In this document: one piece after another, positions 59,217-64,000 of the stretch
Layout of the letters: each line of letters opens with the position of its first letter
Position numbering within the stretch: the first letter of the stretch is position 1
Notes under the pieces: generated by a model
The model's database searches: none
Seen by the model: only the letters and a program-made list of their open reading frames with translations
What the model was told of the DNA's origin: nothing
Program-made: the position numbers and the translations under genes
Source of the DNA: Noviluteimonas sp052115395
GTDB taxonomy: Bacteria; Pseudomonadota; Gammaproteobacteria; Xanthomonadales; Xanthomonadaceae
Strand: one strand, 5' to 3'
DNA: 64,000 nt
Assembly: GCA_052115395.1 (NCBI GenBank)
Contig: JBFRGO010000003.1

Positions 59217-59677
59217 TGCGTGCTTCCCGACACGTCGAAGGACCGGAACGAATCGTAATGATCGTCGGTGTAGAACCAGGCCGAAGGCGGTTGGCCGCCG
59301 GTGATGATGCGGCGCGCGCCGCGATCGCCGGCGCCCGGCGTTTCGACCGTGTATTCGCGGTAATAGCCGCGCGGCATGTCGGGCAGGTGGTGTTCGCGGT
59401 TCTGGAACACGCTGCCGTCCTGCGCATGCGGGAACGGCCCGCCGTGCTGGATCAGCGCGATGGTGTCGCGCGCTTGCGGCGGAAGGAATGACGGCAGGGC
59501 CGGCGCATCGTTGCGCGCAAGCTCGACAGCACCGCCGCCGCCGGCCGCGGGCGCGCTCGCCGAAGGCGGCGCTTCGCCGGGCGCGGGGGAATTGACGATG
59601 CGGGGCCAGAACAGCCACACCGCGAACAGCAGTGCCGCCACCACCCAGACCCACGGATTGCGCAAATGTCGCCGCAT
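59213..59677 (-). CDS. barnase-type ribonuclease with N-terminal membrane anchor
   Basis: A 154-residue guanyl-type RNase of the barnase (N1/T1) family. Residues 9-27 (WVWVVAALLFAVWLFWPRI) form a signal/anchor, then a low-complexity Pro/Ala/Gly linker, then the catalytic domain from about 60. It has FLPPQARDTIALIQHGG, VFQNREHHLP and the catalytic set Glu108 in YYREYTV, an Arg at 122-123 in ARRIITG, and His140 in TDDHYDSF. All three equivalents of barnase Glu73, Arg87 and His102 are present, so it should be active. It is divergent from thpR by 51 bases. Confidence 0.92.
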   Translation of the reverse strand: MRRHLRNPWVWVVAALLFAVWLFWPRIVNSPAPGEAPPSASAPAAGGGGAVELARNDAPALPSFLPPQARDTIALIQHGGPFPHAQDGSVFQNREHHLPDMPRGYYREYTVETPGAGDRGARRIITGGQPPSAWFYTDDHYDSFRSFDVSGSTQ

Positions 59678-59728
59678 GCGGACTTCGGCCTTCCATTGGT
59701 GTGCTTTGTTTCGGAAGATACTCCTTCC

Positions 59729-60253
59729 ATGCCGCTCACGCGCAATCTGTTCTTCGCCCTGGCGCCGGAGCCGTCGCTGCGCGACGCGCTCGCTGCGCAC
59801 GCGCAACGCCTGCACGCCGGGTGGGGCGGCCGCATGACCGCGCCTGCGAAGTTGCACATGACGGTGTTGTTCCTCGACACGCTGCCCGCACCGATCGAAC
59901 CCACGCTGATCGAGGCCGCGCGTGCCGCGGGCGCATCGATCGCGTTGCCGGGATTCGAGTTGGTCGTCGATCGCGCCGACCGCTTCGGCCATCGCGTCGG
60001 CTGGCTCGGCTGTTCGCACGTGCCGCCCGCGTTGCAGGCCCTGCACGAACGGCTCCTGGACGCCTGTTTCGCCAACGGTGCGCCCGTGCAACGCGAGAAC
60101 CATTACACGCCGCACGTGACCATTTCGCGCGACCCGCGCACGCCCGCGCCGCACGCGATCGAGCCCTTGTCCTGGCGCGTGCGCGACTTCGCCTTGATGG
60201 CGAGCGCCGAAGGCGCGTACGAAATCCTCGGCCGATGGCCCCTGCAAGCATGA
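59729..60253 (+). CDS. thpR: RNA 2',3'-cyclic phosphodiesterase (2H family)
   Basis: A 174-residue 2H phosphoesterase of the ThpR/LigT type. Two HxT motifs are at KLHMTVLFLDTL and YTPHVTISRDP, and the N-terminal RNLFFALAPEPSLRDAL is standard for the family. It opens 2',3'-cyclic phosphates on RNA ends. It sits next to a guanyl-RNase that leaves such ends, though on the opposite strand. The stop overlaps the next gene by ATGA. Confidence 0.92.
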   Translation: MPLTRNLFFALAPEPSLRDALAAHAQRLHAGWGGRMTAPAKLHMTVLFLDTLPAPIEPTLIEAARAAGASIALPGFELVVDRADRFGHRVGWLGCSHVPPALQALHERLLDACFANGAPVQRENHYTPHVTISRDPRTPAPHAIEPLSWRVRDFALMASAEGAYEILGRWPLQA

Positions 60254-60846
60254 CCCGCGATCCCCGCATCGACGCTTACATCGACAAGCAGGCCGAGTTC
60301 GCGCGGCCGATCCTCGAACGCGTGCGCGCGCTCGTGCACGAGGCCTGCCCCGAGGTCGAGGAAACGATCAAGTGGTCGATGCCGACCTTCGTTTACGGCG
60401 GCGGCATCCTCTGCGGGATGGCGGCGTACAAGCAGCACGTCTCCTTCGGTTACTGGAAACATGCGCTCGTGGTGGGCGAGGGCGCACCCCGCGACGGCAT
60501 GGGCAGCTACGGCAAGATGACGTCGGTGAAGGATTTGCCGCCGAAGAAGACGCTCATCGCGCATCTCAAGAAGGCGATGCAGTTGAACCTGGAGAAGACG
60601 CCGCCGGTGCGCAAGGCGTCATCGCCCAAGCCGCCACCGCAGTTGCCGGACGACATGGCGGCGGCGCTGAAGAAAAACGCGAAAGCGCGCAAGGCCTTCG
60701 ATACGTTCCCGCCGAGCGCGCAACGCGATTACGTCGACTGGATCGTGGAAGCCAAGCGCGAAGCAACACGCGCCTCGCGCCTTGCTCAGGCCATCGAGTG
60801 GATGGCCGAAGGCAAGCGGCGCAACTGGAAATACGAGACCTGCTGA
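60250..60846 (+). CDS. YdeI/DUF1801-like protein
   Basis: A 198-residue protein. The N-terminal half has the DUF1801 pattern (RALVHEACPEVEETIKWSMP, then FVYGGGILCGMAAYKQHVSF). The C-terminal 70 residues are the YdeI/OmpD-associated domain, with PPQLPDDMAAALKKNAKARK and FDTFPPSAQRDYVDWIVEAK. The function is unproven; in other bacteria YdeI has been linked to resistance to antimicrobial peptides. The ATG overlaps the thpR stop. Confidence 0.9.
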   Translation: MTRDPRIDAYIDKQAEFARPILERVRALVHEACPEVEETIKWSMPTFVYGGGILCGMAAYKQHVSFGYWKHALVVGEGAPRDGMGSYGKMTSVKDLPPKKTLIAHLKKAMQLNLEKTPPVRKASSPKPPPQLPDDMAAALKKNAKARKAFDTFPPSAQRDYVDWIVEAKREATRASRLAQAIEWMAEGKRRNWKYETC

Positions 60847-60853
60847 CGCCGCA

Positions 60854-61891
60854 TCATTCCGACAGGAAGCGCCCGCAACCGCGGTACGCCGTGCCGCCGA
60901 CATCGACCATCGCGTCGACCGGGTAGATCGCATCGCTCATGCCGTCGTTGCAGGGCTTGCGTTCGAGGACGACGCGCACCTTCGTGCCATCGGCGGCCGT
61001 GCCGGCGTACCCCATCAGGCCGGAGAGCGACTGCGCCTGCGCGATGTCGAGCTTGCGCGCACCGTAATCGAGTTCGGCATGCAGCTTCGGCGTCTCGCCG
61101 GGCCCGACTTCGAGCAGCCAGCCCGGCTCGTTGCCGATGGCGCGGAACGCGATGCCGCGACGCTTGGCCGCGTCCCACGGCGACCCGGCCTGCGGCGGCG
61201 CATCCTGCTGCACGCACTCGACCTTCGCGCCGCCCTGGCGCGTGAGCGTGCCTTCCGACCCCTTCGTCCAGAACTCGTTGCCGAGATGATCGGCGTAGCG
61301 CGCACCCGAGGCCGATTGCGCCAGCGGCAGCGACACCGCGCCGCTCGGCAGCGCGAGATCCACGCGTTCGCCGGGGATGTCGAAGACCGCTTCGAAGGTC
61401 ATGTCATCGCAGGTCCACATCGAACGCATCGTCTGCGCGGGCGGTTGCCGTGCATCGCCGCTGCTCACGCGCGTCATGCGGAATTCGATCGTCTTCCCGT
61501 CGCCCGGCGTGACCGCGATGCGCGTCGGCGTGTTGAACAGCAGGCCGCCATCGGCGCCGCGCAGGGTGGCGCTCAGGCCGTACTGGCCATTCGGGCGCAA
61601 CTTCGCGGGATCGTATTGCAAGGCGAAGTCGTAGGGCGGGCCCGCGACATCCTCCAGCGTCGTGGTCGCGATCACCGCATCGGGCGTATCGGCGAGCTGG
61701 TTGTCGATCAACTGCACCGTGAAATCCGCGCCCGGCGGAATCTTGATGCGCTCCAGGTACGTGGCGCGGCCATGGATGAAGTTGGATTCGGTCGGGATCG
61801 GCGCCTGCGCGGCGGGCGCGGGCGTGCTGTCAGGACAGCCTGCCAGCATCGTCGCCAGGCAGGCGGCCAACACGCAACGGAACACGGTCAT
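60854..61891 (-). CDS. three-domain lipoprotein: YbaY-like, MliC-like and COG3650-like
   Basis: A 345-residue lipoprotein. The signal ends in the lipobox LAGC (CVLAACLATMLAGC). Residues about 40-145 resemble YbaY/YscW pilotin-like domains (ATYLERIKIPPGADFTVQLI). Residues 155-230 are an MliC lysozyme-inhibitor domain: MWTCDDMTFEAVFDIPGERV, then LAQSASGARYADHL and EFWTKGSEGTL. Residues 235-345 resemble the COG3650 domain, with AIGNEPGWLLEVGPGE and CNDGMSDAIYPVDAMVDVGG. It is probably attached to the outer membrane and blocks C-type lysozyme in the periplasm. The next gene on the strand is an M14 peptidase, whose end is 18 bases from this ATG. Confidence 0.9.
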   Translation of the reverse strand: MTVFRCVLAACLATMLAGCPDSTPAPAAQAPIPTESNFIHGRATYLERIKIPPGADFTVQLIDNQLADTPDAVIATTTLEDVAGPPYDFALQYDPAKLRPNGQYGLSATLRGADGGLLFNTPTRIAVTPGDGKTIEFRMTRVSSGDARQPPAQTMRSMWTCDDMTFEAVFDIPGERVDLALPSGAVSLPLAQSASGARYADHLGNEFWTKGSEGTLTRQGGAKVECVQQDAPPQAGSPWDAAKRRGIAFRAIGNEPGWLLEVGPGETPKLHAELDYGARKLDIAQAQSLSGLMGYAGTAADGTKVRVVLERKPCNDGMSDAIYPVDAMVDVGGTAYRGCGRFLSE

Positions 61892-61909
61892 CGCAGGCTC
61901 CTTGTCGGA

Positions 61910-63673
61910 TCAGGGCGCGGTGTCGACGCGCAACACCGGGTAGAGGTTGAAGCGCTCGTCCCAGGAGGCATGCCGCTTGGCGAAGAAGGCCAGGCGCGCG
62001 TCGGGATCCTTGGCGAAGGCCTCGTCCTTCAGCGCGGCGTCGAATTCGGCGCGCACCTTGCGATCCTTCAACATCGTCTCGGCGACTTCCTCGGCCACGT
62101 ACGCTTCCATGTATTCCTTCTGTTCGAAGGCGTTGTTGAACTCGCCCCACGCGGCCAGCGCATCGGGCGCCTGCGGTTCGAGCAGGGCCATCACCAGGCG
62201 GGCCTTGGGCTGTGCGATCGGCACGAACAGGGCGCCGTTGCCGACATCGCGCGTCTCCGGTTTCCACGTGCCTTCGAGCGTCAGGCGCTGGTGGCCTTCG
62301 ACCGAATTGCCGGCGAACTTCGTGCTCGTCGCGCGGAAGGTCTGCACGGCGAGCTTGTCGTGCGCCTGGATCGGATGGAACTGCACGCCGTGCAGTTTCA
62401 ACTTTTCGCCGACCCACGCCGCATGCGCCGCCGGCACGATGTAACCCGCGCGCGGGGCATCGACGACGCGGCCGGGGATGATGTTGTCGCGCAGCGGCAG
62501 TTTCCAGATTTGCGGTTTGGTTTCGTCGTAACGCGTCATCAGCGCGCCCGAGACCTCCGATTGCGTGCGCGTGTACGCGTAGCCGCGGAAATCGATCGTG
62601 CGCACCTTCTCGCTGGCCGTGTAGTCCAGCGGCACCGGCTTGCCCGACAGGTCGGCGGCATCGGCGGCCTTGGCGATGCGCATCCACTCGGCGCCATCGC
62701 TGGCGACGTGCTGCATCACCGAGAGCACGATGTCGTGCGTGGTCTTGACGCGATGCGGGTAGGGGCGCCACGAGTGCGTTTCCACCAGCATCCCGAAGCG
62801 GTTGCGCAACTGGAAATAGCCGGTGGAGAAGCGCGGCGGCGACACGCCGTCGACGAAGCCGGACGTCGGATCGTCGGATTGCGCGAAGGAGGGATAGAAG
62901 GCGACCGGCAGCGCGCCCTGTTTCTCCACGTCGGCGATCACGCCGTCGCGGAAGGCGCGGCCGGCGGCCTGCAGTGCGGCGTCGCCGGCGTGCACCGGCT
63001 CGACCTGCACGGCCACGTCCTGTTCGAACTTCGCGCCATCGGTGACGTGCAGGTCGATGTAGGCAATCGGGTCCCACGCATCGACCAGGCGCAGCATCGC
63101 CTGCATCTCCGGCGTATCGGCCTTCACGTAGTCGCGGTTGAGGTTGTAGTTCTGCGCGGTGGTGCGCCAGCCCATCTGCTCGGGGCCGCGCTGGTTCGGG
63201 CGGTTCCATGCGCCGAAACGCTCGTGACCATCGATGTTGAACACCGGGACGAAGACGAGCACCTGTTTGTCGAGGACGCCCTTGGCCTGTTCGCCATCCA
63301 GCACCTGGCGCAGTGCCTGGAAGCCCGCGTCCTTGCCGTCGATCTCGCCGGCGTGGATGCCGCCCTGCACGAGCAGCACGGGCAGGCCCTTGGCGCGCGC
63401 GGCTTCGGGCGTCAGCGCGCCGGTGCGCGTGGCGATGAGCGCGAGCATCGGGCGGCCTTCGGGCGTGGTGCCGAATTGCGTGCAGCGCACGGCGTCGGGG
63501 TAGGCCTTCGCAAAGGCATGGCACAGCGCGATGGTTTCTTCGAAGCGCCCGGTGCGCACGAAGCCGGAGCGCTCCGATTCGGTCACCAGGTCCGCGCGCG
63601 GCGTGGCCGCGAAGGCGGGGCCCAGGCAGGCCAGGGCAACGGCGGAGGCGAGCAGCGTGCGGATCGGCGTCAT
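61910..63673 (-). CDS. exported M14 family carboxypeptidase
   Basis: A 587-residue zinc peptidase. The start at 63673 (MTPIRTLLASAVALACLGPA) opens a signal peptide ending AFA. The zinc motif is HAGE in LVQGGIHAGEIDGKD, with the third His in AYIDLHVTDGAKF. The substrate-binding NLNRDYVK and the catalytic Glu in FGMLVETHSWRPYPH are all present. The C-terminal 250 residues are a second domain typical of the long M14 members related to succinylglutamate-desuccinylase-like peptidases. It probably trims peptides or cell-wall fragments in the periplasm. It is probably in one unit with the lysozyme-inhibitor lipoprotein that follows. Confidence 0.93.
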   Translation of the reverse strand: MTPIRTLLASAVALACLGPAFAATPRADLVTESERSGFVRTGRFEETIALCHAFAKAYPDAVRCTQFGTTPEGRPMLALIATRTGALTPEAARAKGLPVLLVQGGIHAGEIDGKDAGFQALRQVLDGEQAKGVLDKQVLVFVPVFNIDGHERFGAWNRPNQRGPEQMGWRTTAQNYNLNRDYVKADTPEMQAMLRLVDAWDPIAYIDLHVTDGAKFEQDVAVQVEPVHAGDAALQAAGRAFRDGVIADVEKQGALPVAFYPSFAQSDDPTSGFVDGVSPPRFSTGYFQLRNRFGMLVETHSWRPYPHRVKTTHDIVLSVMQHVASDGAEWMRIAKAADAADLSGKPVPLDYTASEKVRTIDFRGYAYTRTQSEVSGALMTRYDETKPQIWKLPLRDNIIPGRVVDAPRAGYIVPAAHAAWVGEKLKLHGVQFHPIQAHDKLAVQTFRATSTKFAGNSVEGHQRLTLEGTWKPETRDVGNGALFVPIAQPKARLVMALLEPQAPDALAAWGEFNNAFEQKEYMEAYVAEEVAETMLKDRKVRAEFDAALKDEAFAKDPDARLAFFAKRHASWDERFNLYPVLRVDTAP

Positions 63674-63757
63674 GGGCGAGGGTTCGGTCGGGGAGGGGCG
63701 AGCGGCCGATCTTAGACGACCGATATGATGTGCGCCTCTGCCAGAGGGAACGCGCCC

Positions 63758-64000
63758 ATGGATGTCCTGTACTACTCGCCCGGTGCCGCCAGCCTGGTCG
63801 TGCATTGGTTGTTGATCGAACTCGACGCGCCGCACGCGCTCCACCTGATCGACACGTCCACCGGCGCCCAGCGTTCGCCCGAATACCTCAAGCTCAATCC
63901 CAACGGCGTGGTGCCCACGCTCGTGCTCGATGGCGTGCCGCGTTTCGAAGCCGCCGCGTTGCTGATGACGCTCGCCGATCGCGACCCGCAGCATCGCTTC
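63758..64000 (+). CDS. glutathione S-transferase, N-terminal part (runs off window)
   Basis: The frame starts at the ATG at 63758 (MDVLYYSPGAASLVVHWLLI) with AGAGG upstream, and continues without a stop to the edge. It gives 81 residues of a thioredoxin-fold GST N-domain. LKLNPNGVVPTLVLDG supplies the cis-Pro motif VPTL, and the glutathione-contact Glu follows in FEAAALLMTLADRDP. It is truncated by the window, not by mutation. It probably conjugates glutathione to an unknown substrate. It is divergent from the M14 gene by 84 bases. Confidence 0.88.
   Translation, partial: MDVLYYSPGAASLVVHWLLIELDAPHALHLIDTSTGAQRSPEYLKLNPNGVVPTLVLDGVPRFEAAALLMTLADRDPQHRF

Noticed and set aside
1..64000. CRISPR arrays, tRNA or rRNA genes, integrases, transposases or prophage genes.
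   Set aside because: None were recognised by reading the sequence; tRNA absence should be confirmed with a covariance-model search, which I could not run.

Overview
This is one high-GC, gene-dense stretch of chromosome from a gammaproteobacterium, most likely a member of the Xanthomonadaceae/Lysobacteraceae (Lysobacter-like). That placement is an inference. It rests on the YaeQ, SelO and Uup genes, on a minor pilin cluster in the order fimT-pilV-pilW-pilX-pilY1-pilE, and on a cytochrome b whose Qo motif is PVWY, the beta/gamma-proteobacterial form. I see no rRNA, tRNA, CRISPR array, insertion sequence or prophage. Two genes run off the ends: a PNGase A-like amidase at the left and a glutathione S-transferase at the right.

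Layout. 1-6.6 kb: the PNGase A-like fragment, yaeQ, an HI0933-type flavoprotein, a secreted M14 carboxypeptidase ending in FG-GAP repeats, and two tandem paralogous small proteins. 6.65-7.07 kb: two inverted copies of a roughly 185-bp non-coding element, each holding an A/T-cored hairpin. 7.1-15 kb: an ECF41-type sigma factor locus. Leftward it carries a carboxymuconolactone decarboxylase, a cupin, the sigma factor and an alpha/beta hydrolase. Rightward it carries a stand-alone sigma-region-4 protein, a LysR regulator, an NAD(P)-binding epimerase-like protein, OsmC, an orphan cytochrome b and a bestrophin. The sigma gene and the rightward operon are each preceded by TGTCACA-N16-CGTC, with the start codon 8 bases further on. 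15-24 kb: AraC regulator, serine hydrolase, small proteins, an SRAP homologue without its catalytic residues, a Gln/Arg/Ala-repeat exported protein, the YbaL antiporter and a PLP decarboxylase. 24-32 kb: DGPF/YCII protein, TonB receptor, glyoxalase-like protein, DksA-type zinc finger, esterase, Nudix hydrolase, response regulator, exonuclease III and an MBL-fold protein. 32-42 kb: Tat-exported beta-helix protein, RhlE helicase, a BlaI/BlaR1-like pair with a clear double operator, sirtuin, LtrA, lipoproteins, a second DGPF gene and an MFS pump.

43.0-49.7 kb is the type IV pilus minor pilin/PilY1 operon. 49.8-64 kb holds an ECF42-type sigma factor, a GIY-YIG protein, an HD hydrolase, an M1 peptidase, AlkB, SelO, Uup, a coupled barnase/barstar pair, ThpR, a YdeI-like protein, a three-domain lysozyme-inhibitor lipoprotein, a second M14 carboxypeptidase and the partial GST.

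Two sigma-factor circuits can be read from the DNA. The first is the ECF41 autoregulated divergent locus. The second is an ECF42 circuit in which both DGPF genes, 17 kb apart, share TGTCGA-N17-CGTC while the sigma gene lies elsewhere. The least familiar items are the stand-alone sigma-4 protein, the covarying inverted repeats, the residue-stripped SRAP protein and the BlaR1-like protein with a Met-rich heptad domain.
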